Shown here one piece after another: positions 15,294-22,934 of a DNA stretch of 36,109 nt. The DNA lies in the NCBI GenBank assembly GCA_029259595.1, contig JAJDEW010000091.1:1-36109 (forward strand), given 5' to 3'. Source of the DNA: Planctomycetota bacterium. Lineage in GTDB: Bacteria; Planctomycetota; UBA1135; GCA-002686595. Position 1 is the first letter of the stretch. The number at the start of each line of letters is the position of its first letter. The position numbers were made by a program, and so were the translations under genes. The notes under the pieces are model-generated. The model had not been told where the DNA came from. It saw nothing but the letters and a program-made list of their open reading frames with translations, and searched no databases.

Positions 15294-16634
15294 TCAGTCC
15301 GCCGTCGCCATCTCGCGCAGGGTCTCGCGGAGGACCTCCGATCCGCGTGCGACCTGGTCGGGTTGTGTGAACTCGTGGCGTGAGTGACTGATGCCGTCGC
15401 GGCAGGGGATGAAAAGCATGCCGGTCGGGATCGACTTGCCATCGGAGCGCTTCGTTTGGGCGACGATCACGGCGTCGTGGCCGGCGCCGCTCGGCATGCG
15501 GAGGAGGCCGTGGCCCAGGCGCTCGGTGCAGCGCTGCATGTGGTCGAGCACCGCCGGGTCGAGCGACAGGACGCCGGGAGCGGAGTCCGTTTGCTCGATC
15601 ACGGCCTTCACGCCGAAGCGCTTCGACTCGTTCCAGATCAGGCGGTGCGTCTCGGCCGAGAACGAGTCCATGAAGGCGTCGTCGGCGGACATCAGGTCGA
15701 TCGTGAAGTAGCCCAGGCCGCTGACCTTCGTCACCGAGTTGGCCCCGATGTCGGGGTACTTGCGATCGATCTCGGGGTCGGCGTTGACGATGCCGACGGT
15801 CATGCAGAACTCGTGACCCTCCGCGCGCCGCCGCTCGCCGGCCTCGTTCAGGGCGACCTGGATGTAGGCCATCGCGAGGTTCACGTCGTTGCGGTAGCGC
15901 GTTCCCATCGGCGTCGCGCCCGAGTGGTCGAAGCGGCCCTCGAGCACGACCAGGAAGCGTCGATCGCCGGCGATGCTGGTGACGAGGCCGACGTCCTTGC
16001 CCTCACGCTCGAGCCGCACGCCCTGCTCGATGTGCAGCTCGAGGTAGCCGTCGATGGAGTCGATGTAGTCCTGACCGAAGGAGGGCCAGCGGTCGTCGAT
16101 CGGGGACGGATCGAAGCCTTGCTCGAGGATCGCGTCGCGCAGGGTCTGGTCGCGATAGCGATTGTGCAGGATGTGGGTTTCGCTCACGCCGAAGGCCGCC
16201 GAGCTGCCCTTGTAGACGGCGTTGAAGGTGTACTCCTCGCCGCGCCAAGCGACGATGTCGAGCCCGCGCTTCAGCTCGACGCCCTCGACCACGAGTTCGC
16301 GGACCGCCTCCATCCCGGCCACCAGTCCGGCGCTGCCGTCGAAGTTGCCGCCCGAGGGAACGGAGTCGATGTGGGAGCCGACCAGGATGCGACGGGGCAG
16401 GTCGTCGGGCGTCGAGAGGATCAGGTTGCCGACCGCGTCGTAGCGACCGACCAAGCCGAAGGCCTCGCTCTCGGAACGCAGGTACGCCATCGCCTCCGAC
16501 TCCTCGTCGGAATAGGCGATGCGGGAGATCGAGCCGTCGGGACGGTTGCCGATCGTCGCCAGCTTCGCGAAGTGGCGCTCGATGTTTTGGGAACGATCAA
16601 AGACACCGGGCGGGACGTGGTCTTGCACGGGCAT
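15294..16634 (-). CDS. M20-family N-carbamoyl-amino-acid hydrolase / ureidopropionase-like amidase
   Basis: The product has 446 residues, full length for the hydantoinase/carbamoylase branch of M20. Metal ligands are visible: His88 in GSHIDSVPSGG, bridging Asp99 in NFDG, the Glu133-Glu134 pair in RGEEYTF, and His201 in LELHIEQG. Near the C-terminus SGAGHDAVIVAQ and SHSRHEFT match the substrate and last metal site. Relatives hydrolyse the ureido bond of N-carbamoyl-amino acids, beta-ureidopropionate or allantoate, releasing ammonia and carbon dioxide. The WRGEEYTF segment replaces the more usual EEGxRF, so the exact substrate may differ. It lies 35 bp after asnB and two genes from a carbamoyltransferase-like gene, so the cluster contains proteins for both making and breaking N-carbamoyl bonds. 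Confidence 0.9.
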   Translation of the reverse strand: MPVQDHVPPGVFDRSQNIERHFAKLATIGNRPDGSISRIAYSDEESEAMAYLRSESEAFGLVGRYDAVGNLILSTPDDLPRRILVGSHIDSVPSGGNFDGSAGLVAGMEAVRELVVEGVELKRGLDIVAWRGEEYTFNAVYKGSSAAFGVSETHILHNRYRDQTLRDAILEQGFDPSPIDDRWPSFGQDYIDSIDGYLELHIEQGVRLEREGKDVGLVTSIAGDRRFLVVLEGRFDHSGATPMGTRYRNDVNLAMAYIQVALNEAGERRRAEGHEFCMTVGIVNADPEIDRKYPDIGANSVTKVSGLGYFTIDLMSADDAFMDSFSAETHRLIWNESKRFGVKAVIEQTDSAPGVLSLDPAVLDHMQRCTERLGHGLLRMPSGAGHDAVIVAQTKRSDGKSIPTGMLFIPCRDGISHSRHEFTQPDQVARGSEVLRETLREMATAD

Positions 16635-16669
16635 GCGTAGGATTCCAGCGGAGGGCTGCGAAGGGGGAT

Positions 16670-18634
16670 TCAGGAGCGGGCCGCGACCGGGCGATCCACG
16701 TGGACGAACTGTTGGTCCAGGAGATGGAGGCCGAGCGCGTGGTTGAGAACGATGTCGCCGCGGATGGCGTCCGGGCCGTCATGCGCTTGCTGGCGCTCGG
16801 TCAGGAACGTGCGCAAGGCACGCTCGTCCAGGAGACCCGCCGCGCGCACCTGCTCGGGTGCGAGACAGGCGTCGATCAGCTCGCCGACGGCGTCGCGCTT
16901 CTCCTGGTCGACATGGCTGGGCGGCGCCATGAACGCGAACTTCTCGCGCTCGTACAGCGTTCGAGGCAGGACGCCCTTCATCGCTTCGCGCAGGACCCAC
17001 TTCTCGACGCCGCCGCGGATCCGAACCGCGGGCGGGATCCCGACCGCATACTCGGCCAAGTGGTGGTCCAGGAAGGCCGGGCGCGACTCCATCGAGTTGG
17101 CCATGTCGACGCGATCGCCGCCCCAGGTGAGGATCTGACCTTCGAGCATCGTCTTGGCCCACGTGTACTGGACCTGATCGAGGGGATGGCGCCCCGCGAG
17201 CATGGTGGGGTCGAGCGTGTCGACGATGGCCTGGATCGGATCGTAGGTGTCGAGCAGGGAGCGCAGCTCGCCGGAGAGCAGCGGCGTCACGCGCTTCAGC
17301 GTGAGGATCCACGGCTGGATCCAGGAGGGCGTGAAGCCCAGGAGCGCGTCGAAGGCCGGATGGCTCGCGTCCTCCTCGGACAGGATCGCTCCCTTGAAGA
17401 GGGCGTTCTTGCCGTCCATCCCGCGCAGCTCGGCTTCCTGCCGGCCTTCCGGTGCGTGCAGGAAGTAGTCGCGCTTCAGGAACGGGTAGCCGGCGAACAG
17501 CTCGTCGGAGCCCTCGCCGGTGACGACGACCTTGTAGCCCAGCTCGTGCACGCGTCGGGACATGTGCCACTTGGCGACGCCGAGCGTGTTGTAGAAGGTG
17601 CGCTCGGCATGCCAAACCGTGCGCCGGTAGCTGTCGCCGTAGAGGTCGGCGGCACCGATTGCGAGCTCTTCCTGCTTGGCGTTCGTGGCGCGAGCCATCT
17701 CGCGCGCGATCGCGGCCTCGTCGTAGGCGTCGTGGTCGAAGCTGATCGTGAAGGCCTGAACGGGCGACTGCTGCATCGCCGTCGCGAGGCCCAGGATCGA
17801 GCACGAATCGATGCCGCCGGACAGGTAGCAGCCGACGGGGACGTCCGCCTCGAGGCGCGTTCGCACGGCGTCGATCAGGTGCTCGCGAACGCCTTCGACG
17901 TACGGCTCGGGCGCGGCCTTGGCGTCGTGCTCGCCCGCCTGGGGGAAGTCGAGGTCCCAGTAGCGATGCTCGCTGATCTCGAGCCGCTCGCCTTTGCGCC
18001 GGACGCGCAGGAAGTGGCCCGGACGCACGGCCTTGACGTCCTGGAACGAGGTCGTGCCAGGCACCATGACCTGCATCATCTGATGGATCGCGGCATGCGG
18101 ATCCAGCTTGCGCTCGACGGCGGGGTGCTCGAGCAAGGCCTTGACCTCCGAACCCCAGCGCAGACCGCCCGCGTCGGCGTGCCAGTAGAGCGGCTTGATG
18201 CCGAAGCGGTCGCGGACCAGAAGCAGCTCGTCCTGCTCCTCGTCGAAGAGGGCGAAGGCGAACTCACCGCGCAGATGCTCGAAGAAGTCGAGCCCGTGCC
18301 GGTCGTAGAGGTGAAGGGCGATCTCGCTGTCGCTCTTCGTGGCGAAGCGGCGTCCGTGCGTCGCGAGACGCGCGCGGATGGGTTTGTAGTCGTAGAACTC
18401 GCCGTTGTGCGTCAGGACCAGGCCGCGACCGTCGAGCCGCACGGGTTGGTCGCCCGTGTCCAGGTCGATGATCGAGAGGCGGGCGTGACCGAGCGCGAGG
18501 CCGCGGGTACGGTCGATGTGCACACCGCTTCCATCCGGACCGCGGTGGTGCAGCGTGGTGAGCATGCGCCGGAGCGTCGCGTCGACGTCGAGATCACTGC
18601 GTCGCACTTCCCAAAAACCGGTGATGCCACACAT
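16670..18634 (-). CDS. asnB: Glutamine-hydrolysing asparagine synthetase
   Basis: The product has 654 residues. MCGITGF places the catalytic Cys at position 2 once Met is removed, and the class II glutaminase domain runs to about 210 with LTHNGEFYDY, SDSEIALH and RDRFGIKPLYW. The synthetase domain has the ATP-pyrophosphatase P-loop LSGGIDS, then VVTGEGSDELFAGYPF and ESRPAFLDHHLAEYA. It makes Asn from Asp, Gln and ATP. Similar amidotransferases also act on other carboxylates in secondary metabolism; nothing in the sequence excludes that. It lies downstream of the carbamoyltransferase-like gene, with a dispersed repeat in the 246 bp between them. The next gene starts 35 bp after its stop. Confidence 0.95.
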   Translation of the reverse strand: MCGITGFWEVRRSDLDVDATLRRMLTTLHHRGPDGSGVHIDRTRGLALGHARLSIIDLDTGDQPVRLDGRGLVLTHNGEFYDYKPIRARLATHGRRFATKSDSEIALHLYDRHGLDFFEHLRGEFAFALFDEEQDELLLVRDRFGIKPLYWHADAGGLRWGSEVKALLEHPAVERKLDPHAAIHQMMQVMVPGTTSFQDVKAVRPGHFLRVRRKGERLEISEHRYWDLDFPQAGEHDAKAAPEPYVEGVREHLIDAVRTRLEADVPVGCYLSGGIDSCSILGLATAMQQSPVQAFTISFDHDAYDEAAIAREMARATNAKQEELAIGAADLYGDSYRRTVWHAERTFYNTLGVAKWHMSRRVHELGYKVVVTGEGSDELFAGYPFLKRDYFLHAPEGRQEAELRGMDGKNALFKGAILSEEDASHPAFDALLGFTPSWIQPWILTLKRVTPLLSGELRSLLDTYDPIQAIVDTLDPTMLAGRHPLDQVQYTWAKTMLEGQILTWGGDRVDMANSMESRPAFLDHHLAEYAVGIPPAVRIRGGVEKWVLREAMKGVLPRTLYEREKFAFMAPPSHVDQEKRDAVGELIDACLAPEQVRAAGLLDERALRTFLTERQQAHDGPDAIRGDIVLNHALGLHLLDQQFVHVDRPVAARS

Positions 18635-18722
18635 GGGTCAAGCTCCTGCCGGAGCCATGCGGCCCCCGTGGAGACGAGCGCGAAGAAGCGGATGGGTGCG
18701 GGCCAGGGACGGCTTCATGGTT

Positions 18723-18884
18723 CTAGTGGGGTGACGCAAGAATGCGCTCACATGTTTGGTGGCCTTGTGTTCGTGGCAAGGCGTAGCGACGACGCGTATT
18801 CGTGGAGACTCGGAGGAGCTGCAACGAAGCCACGGGCGGAAGGACGCCAAAGACATGTCGCGAATCATTGCGTCGCCCCACTAG
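18723..18884 (+). repeat. Dispersed 160-bp repeat, copy B, with 17-bp inverted ends
   Basis: The left end CTAGTGGGGTGACGCAA (18723-18739) is the reverse complement of the right end (18868-18884) apart from one T/C change. ACATGT occurs near both ends (18749-18754 and 18853-18858), extending the possible hairpin, and GCCTTG-N-GCAAGGC forms an inner stem (18762-18768 with 18776-18782). It is the full-length match of copy A at 9419-9579. The right end supplies the TAG stop codon of the carbamoyltransferase-like gene at 18881-18883. It lies between that gene and asnB. Confidence 0.88.
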
Positions 18885-19984
18885 CTCGTTAGGTAGTGAA
18901 GGTGGTCGGGCAGGGCGCGGAGACGTCCGAGGATGCTGACCAGGAGGGCCTGGCGTGCGAAGACGGCGCCAGCGGCCTGCGCGAAGTAGAGGTTTTTGTT
19001 CGTGTCGTCCAGGTTGCGATCGAGCTCGTTCTTGCGCGCGAGCGGGTGCATGACGATGGCGCCGTCCTTGAAGGGGCTGTCGCGATGCAGGCGGAAGCTC
19101 TTGTCCAGGTCGCGGTAGCTGTCGCCGAGAAAGGCCAGCGAGTTCATGTAGACGACGTCGAGTTCGGGCAGCACCTCGTCGAGGTCCTGGCAAACCTGAA
19201 TCGGGATCGTCGAGGCCTGGTCGGCCTTGTTCAGCTCCAGCCCGAGCGGGTCAGCCATCTCGGAAACGATGCTGATGCGTTCGATGTGGGACTCGAACAA
19301 CAGCGCCAGGAACACGAAGCTCTTGACGGCGCGCATCGAGCCCGGCGTGCCGATCACTCCGAGGTGGACGGGTCGCTTGGTCGGCTCGGGAAGCAGGAAG
19401 TCGGGCCGCCACTTCAGGAGGGCGTACCAATCGACCAGCGCCTGGGTGGGATGCTCCCCGGAGCCGTTGCCGGCGTTGATCAAGGGCCGCATCAAGCACT
19501 CCTGGATGCGCTCGACCGAGTCCGTCTCGGTGTGGCGCATGATCACGAGGTCGCCGTAGCTGTTGAACATCTCGCCGATGTCCTCGAGCGACTCGCCCTT
19601 CGCGACGCCCGTGACCTTGCCGTCCGGCACGCTGACGACCTTGGCGTCCAGCCGGTGCGCGGCGCTCTCGAACGAGAGGCGCGTGCGCGTGCTGGCCTCG
19701 AAGAAGGCCGTGATGATCGTCTTGCCGTCCAGAGGGTGCGACTGGCCGATCTCGGTCAGCTCGAGCAGGCACCCGAGCTTGCACAGCTCGCCCAGCAGGT
19801 TGCGATCCAGGTCCTGCGCCGAGGTCAGCGAACGACCGGCCAGCGTGTCGAGCAGATCCCAGTCGATCTTCTGCTCGGCGATGTCCAGCAATCCACGCGG
19901 ATCGAGCCGTAGGCCCTTGGAGTTGATGGGTTCGCTCTCGGGCCGGAACCCCTTGGTCTTGGTCTCTTGGAAAGTGCTCACCAC
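18881..19984 (-). CDS. Aspartate carbamoyltransferase-like enzyme with altered substrate motif
   Basis: The product has 367 residues; the family norm is near 310, and the excess is an N-terminal extension of about 45-60 residues. GTG at 19984 is the start, overlapping the preceding small gene by 7 bp. Carbamoyl-phosphate site residues are all present: STRTR (98-102), Lys129 (AKGES), Arg150 (IMRH), HPTQ (178-181). Arg218 (GSMRAVKS) matches E. coli Arg167, and HPLARKNEL (313-321) matches the HPLPRxxEI loop. However, where aspartate carbamoyltransferases have YMTRVQKER, with Arg229 and Gln231 binding aspartate, this protein has YMNSLAFLGDS. It may be the organism's pyrimidine enzyme with a variant site, or a carbamoyltransferase for another amine. 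Confidence 0.85.
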   Translation of the reverse strand: MVSTFQETKTKGFRPESEPINSKGLRLDPRGLLDIAEQKIDWDLLDTLAGRSLTSAQDLDRNLLGELCKLGCLLELTEIGQSHPLDGKTIITAFFEASTRTRLSFESAAHRLDAKVVSVPDGKVTGVAKGESLEDIGEMFNSYGDLVIMRHTETDSVERIQECLMRPLINAGNGSGEHPTQALVDWYALLKWRPDFLLPEPTKRPVHLGVIGTPGSMRAVKSFVFLALLFESHIERISIVSEMADPLGLELNKADQASTIPIQVCQDLDEVLPELDVVYMNSLAFLGDSYRDLDKSFRLHRDSPFKDGAIVMHPLARKNELDRNLDDTNKNLYFAQAAGAVFARQALLVSILGRLRALPDHLHYLTS

Positions 19985-20100
19985 AGTCGACCACCCTTCT
20001 TGTCCGCGAGGAAAAGCCCGGCGAGCAGGATGGCGCCCGCCGCGGCGAGGAGGACGGCACTCAGGACGAGCACCGACAAGAACGTCGGAGAGAATTGCAT
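19978..20100 (-). CDS. 40-residue single-pass membrane peptide, coupled to symporter and carbamoyltransferase genes
   Basis: ATG at 20100 lies four bases after the symporter stop, and the TGA at 19978-19980 overlaps the GTG start of the next gene by 7 bp. The peptide has one hydrophobic helix at about residues 7-32 (LSVLVLSAVLLAAAGAILLAG followed by LFLA) and a basic C-terminus, DKKGGRLW. The tight packing on both sides argues that it is translated. Several sodium:solute symporter families have small one-helix partner subunits encoded next to them; this peptide has that size, location and topology, but I do not recognise a named family. Confidence 0.72.
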   Translation of the reverse strand: MQFSPTFLSVLVLSAVLLAAAGAILLAGLFLADKKGGRLW

Positions 20101-20104
20101 GGTG

Positions 20105-21538
20105 TCAGTCGGTTCTCCCGGTGCGATGCTCGGCCAGGCGGCTCCAATCGAAGGTGCTCGGCCGGATCCAGAGGGCGCCCGTGCAAACCAAGAAGGATAC
20201 GCCCGTTCCGACGATGGCGCCCGTGTACCACCCGATCCACTGGTAGGCCGCGAGACCGCCGAGGCTACCCGCGACCATCGCGATGGTCGCGTCGCGTCCG
20301 TCGAGGCGGCGCGAGTAGAGCCCCAGGAGGATCGGCCAGATCGCGCTTCCGACCAGCGGGCCGGCGAAGAAGAGCACGGTCGCCAGCGTTCCGACGTTCG
20401 GCAGGCAGATGAGCCAGGTGACGAGTCCCAGAATCAGGACGACCCACGTGCCCAGGCGACGCAGCTGGGCATCGTCGGCCTTCGGCTTCAGCCAGCCACC
20501 GACCACGTCGTTCGTGACGAGATCCGCGGTGGCGGCGAGCAGGCTGTCGATGCTCGAGGCGAGCGAGCAGAACACGAGCAGGAACACGACGATGCTGCCG
20601 GCTTGACCGAGCAGGGTCCCGGCCACGATCGGGCCGGCCATGTCGGGTGATGGGATGTTGATGTCGAGGGCGGGTGCGGCCAGGCCCAGGAAGCCCGCGA
20701 CGACCGGAACGGGCAGCCAGATCACGGCCGCGAGCACGTAGGCGCGCGCGCCGACTCCCTCGCGCATGGCGAAGGCTCGGCTCCACCAGACGTTGCTGTG
20801 GAAGACCTCGCCCAACCCGAACAGCATGTTGTTGAAGAAGGCCATGATCGCGGCCGGCATCAGCACGGCCAGGAGCAGCGGACGCCGCGTCACGAGCTCG
20901 GTATGGACCTCTTCGACCCGCACGTGCCACAGCACCGTGACGGCGACCACGACGAGGCCGATCAGGATCAGCCAGCTCTGGATGAAGTCCGTTCCGATCA
21001 CGGCGAACAGCCCGCCCATCAGTGTATAGAGCACGCACACGGCGAGGATGACCGTCATGCCCTGGGCGTAGGGGATCCCGGAGAGGGCCTGCAGGAGCTT
21101 GCCCCCGGCCATCGCCATGCTGACGAGCCAGGTCATGGCGTAGAAGAGCGAGATGACGAGGAAGACGCTCCAGGCCCGGCGCCCGTAGCGCAGGCGCACG
21201 AACTCCGCGCTCGTGAAGCCTTCCGGCATCAGCTTGCGGATGCGTTTCGCCATCGGCGCGAAGAGCAGGAGCCCGAGCGCGGCCGTCGAGTACCCGATCA
21301 TGCCCCAGACGCCGAGCTGCAGCGCGAACTGCGGAGCGAGCATCGTCGTGTTCGACGTGATCCACGTCGCAACGGCCGTCGCCGTACCGAGCGCCAGCCC
21401 GACGTTGCGGCCCGCGAGCATGTAGCCGTCGAGGGACTTCGCCTTGCGGCCCCAGTACCACCCCAGAAAGACCCACAGGACCGAGAGGAACGCGAGCAGG
21501 GTCCACCCGAGCGAGGCCGGAAGAAGGGTCTCGATCAC
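20105..21538 (-). CDS. Sodium:solute symporter (SSS family)
   Basis: The product has 477 residues and about 13 membrane segments. The start is GTG at 21538, overlapping the stop of the upstream gene as GTGA. Family features include SLDGYMLAGRNVGLALG in the first loop and helix, MGGLFAVIGTDFIQSWLILIG (the GG...AV..TD..Q signature) and FCSLASSIDSLLAATADLVTND, with the Ser residues of helix 8 that contribute to the sodium site. SSS proteins import sugars, amino acids, urea, allantoin and others with sodium. Substrate cannot be read from sequence. The adjacent carbamoyl-transfer and ureido-hydrolysis genes make a ureide, amino acid or urea-type substrate plausible. Confidence 0.92.
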   Translation of the reverse strand: MIETLLPASLGWTLLAFLSVLWVFLGWYWGRKAKSLDGYMLAGRNVGLALGTATAVATWITSNTTMLAPQFALQLGVWGMIGYSTAALGLLLFAPMAKRIRKLMPEGFTSAEFVRLRYGRRAWSVFLVISLFYAMTWLVSMAMAGGKLLQALSGIPYAQGMTVILAVCVLYTLMGGLFAVIGTDFIQSWLILIGLVVVAVTVLWHVRVEEVHTELVTRRPLLLAVLMPAAIMAFFNNMLFGLGEVFHSNVWWSRAFAMREGVGARAYVLAAVIWLPVPVVAGFLGLAAPALDINIPSPDMAGPIVAGTLLGQAGSIVVFLLVFCSLASSIDSLLAATADLVTNDVVGGWLKPKADDAQLRRLGTWVVLILGLVTWLICLPNVGTLATVLFFAGPLVGSAIWPILLGLYSRRLDGRDATIAMVAGSLGGLAAYQWIGWYTGAIVGTGVSFLVCTGALWIRPSTFDWSRLAEHRTGRTD

Positions 21539-21993
21539 GACTCGTTCCTCCGCCTGCTGGCGACGAACAGGTAGCCCGTGATCGCCACGACCAGAAAGGC
21601 GCCGATGCCGAACAGCGTCCAGGCCTTCGCCAGCGGATAGGGTCGGATGTCGATGGTGACGGCCTCGGACCAGGCGCTCCAGGCCTCCGAGGATTGCGGG
21701 CGCGAGCGCACGCGAAAGGCGTGTTCACCCGCCGGCAAGCCGGACCGGAAGGAGGCGCGGTCTCCTCCCGTGTAGCAGGTCTGTGCCGCGGCGAATTCAG
21801 TCGTGGGAGCTTCCTGCAGCTCGAACACGAGCTCGCCCGCGGTGTCGTCGACGCTCCACACGAGCGTGATGTGTCCCTCGGTCGGACCGCTGCCTGCGAC
21901 CTCGAGACGGGGCGGCGTCTGCGCGCGCCCGACCGTCGAACTCGCGTCGGGCGAATCCGCGGAACGAGCAGGGCTGCTCTCGACGTCGAACAT
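21535..21993 (-). CDS. Fibronectin III-like domain with C-terminal membrane anchor
   Basis: The product has 152 residues. Residues about 30-118 look like one Fn3-type beta sandwich (ITLVWSVDDTAGELVFELQ, GEHAFRVRSRPQSSEAWSAWSE). Residues about 127-145 (AWTLFGIGAFLVVAITGYLFV) form a single helix followed by SRRRNES. No signal peptide and no earlier in-frame start codon were found, so it may be tail-anchored or rely on a non-canonical N-terminus. No ribosome-binding site is evident upstream. The TGA overlaps the GTG of the symporter gene, so the two are co-translated. A role as a partner of the symporter is inferred from this coupling only. Confidence 0.75.
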   Translation of the reverse strand: MFDVESSPARSADSPDASSTVGRAQTPPRLEVAGSGPTEGHITLVWSVDDTAGELVFELQEAPTTEFAAAQTCYTGGDRASFRSGLPAGEHAFRVRSRPQSSEAWSAWSEAVTIDIRPYPLAKAWTLFGIGAFLVVAITGYLFVASRRRNES

Positions 21994-22049
21994 GGGAAAG
22001 GGAATCTGCTGGGGGGAGAGAGCGCGCGGCTCGCTTCCGCCACAATCGA

Positions 22050-22874
22050 TCAGTGGAGCTGGACGGAGCGTCGCTTCTGGCCGACGAGAGCGACGTAGAA
22101 GAGTTTTTCACCGGCGGTGCTGCGGCGGTGGACGTAGCGCTGCTGGAGGGCGAGGTCGACGGTCCCGTCCGCAATCATCTGACCGATGAGGTCGCCGAAG
22201 CCCGTCCGCTCGTCTTCCTCGAGGAAGCGGTCCTTGATGCACAGCGCGAGCCAGCCTCCGTCGGGAAGCAGGTTGAAGGCGTAAGCGAAGGCCTCGGGGG
22301 GGATGTCGCCGTAGCCGAGCGCGGCCACGGTGACGAGGGCATCGGGTGCGAAGGCCAAGAAGCGCCGTGCGGCGTCCTGCCCCGGTGCCGTGAGGTCGGC
22401 CACGACGTAATCGTCGTAGACCTCCGGCCGGTCGCGCCGCGCGGCCGCCGCGGCCCCGGGCAAGATGTCGGTTCCGAGCACGCCCGCGACGCCTTGGCGC
22501 CGCAGCAGCTCGCCGACGATGCCGTTGCCGGCCCCGAGGTCGAGCACGCGCAGGCGGCTCGGATCGCCGCTGTGATCGCGGTGGACGTCGGCCAAGGCGC
22601 GAACGACCCGCTGGGGCGACTTGCACTGGAGCAGGTCGTAGACGACGGCGTCGTAGAGGCCCGGGATCGAGTACAGCTGCTCGTAATCATGCAGGCGGAT
22701 TTGCCGGCTTCCGCCCTTGTGGATCACGTTCACCCACTCCTCGTTCTGATCCAGCTCGTCCGCGGGCGGCGGCAGGCTGATCTCGAAGGGAGCGGCGGGA
22801 ACGGGCCAATCGATTCCGGACGGAGCGGGCATGGACGGGGAGGGGTCTCGACGTCCGCGGATTCGAACGCGCAT
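22050..22874 (-). CDS. Class I SAM-dependent methyltransferase
   Basis: The product has 274 residues from the ATG at 22874; a second ATG at 22832 is an alternative start. The SAM-binding fold is shown by VLDLGAGNGIVGELL (motif I), GVLGTDILPGA with the acidic residue after strand 2, and DYVVADL for motif II; the central region PDALVTVAALGYGDIPPEAF follows the order of this Rossmann fold. The N-terminus has WVNVIHKGGSRQIRLHDYEQLYS before the core. The substrate is unknown. It is divergent from the TetR gene and first in the run of minus-strand genes, 56 bp before the Fn3-like gene, so it may be in the same transcript. Confidence 0.82.
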   Translation of the reverse strand: MRVRIRGRRDPSPSMPAPSGIDWPVPAAPFEISLPPPADELDQNEEWVNVIHKGGSRQIRLHDYEQLYSIPGLYDAVVYDLLQCKSPQRVVRALADVHRDHSGDPSRLRVLDLGAGNGIVGELLRRQGVAGVLGTDILPGAAAAARRDRPEVYDDYVVADLTAPGQDAARRFLAFAPDALVTVAALGYGDIPPEAFAYAFNLLPDGGWLALCIKDRFLEEDERTGFGDLIGQMIADGTVDLALQQRYVHRRSTAGEKLFYVALVGQKRRSVQLH

Positions 22875-22895
22875 TTCTGATCCTCAGGCCCAAGA

Positions 22896-22911
22896 ATGAC
22901 GTGTGGGTCAT
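22896..22911. promoter_or_regulatory. Candidate operator: ATGAC-N6-GTCAT
   Basis: A perfect 5-bp inverted repeat with a 6-base spacer lies in the 60 bp between the methyltransferase start (22874) and the TetR start (22935). Divergent TetR genes often regulate both themselves and their neighbour through such a site. An adjacent AT-rich stretch, TGATTTTTCAA, may contain promoter elements. The arms are short, so chance is possible. Confidence 0.4.
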
Positions 22912-22934
22912 GATTTTTCAACCTCGGGGCCCGT

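Noticed and set aside
11943..18634. Classical secondary-metabolite gene cluster
   Set aside because: asnB and a PLP decarboxylase occur in such clusters, but there is no carrier protein, synthetase module or precursor peptide.
18723..18884. Integron attC site
   Set aside because: The ends lack the GTTRRRY and RYYYAAC core sequences and no integrase is present.
16700..18892. 730-codon open frame on the plus strand
   Set aside because: It is antisense to asnB, whose active-site motifs are unmistakable; the product is Val/Asp/Arg-rich with no motif.
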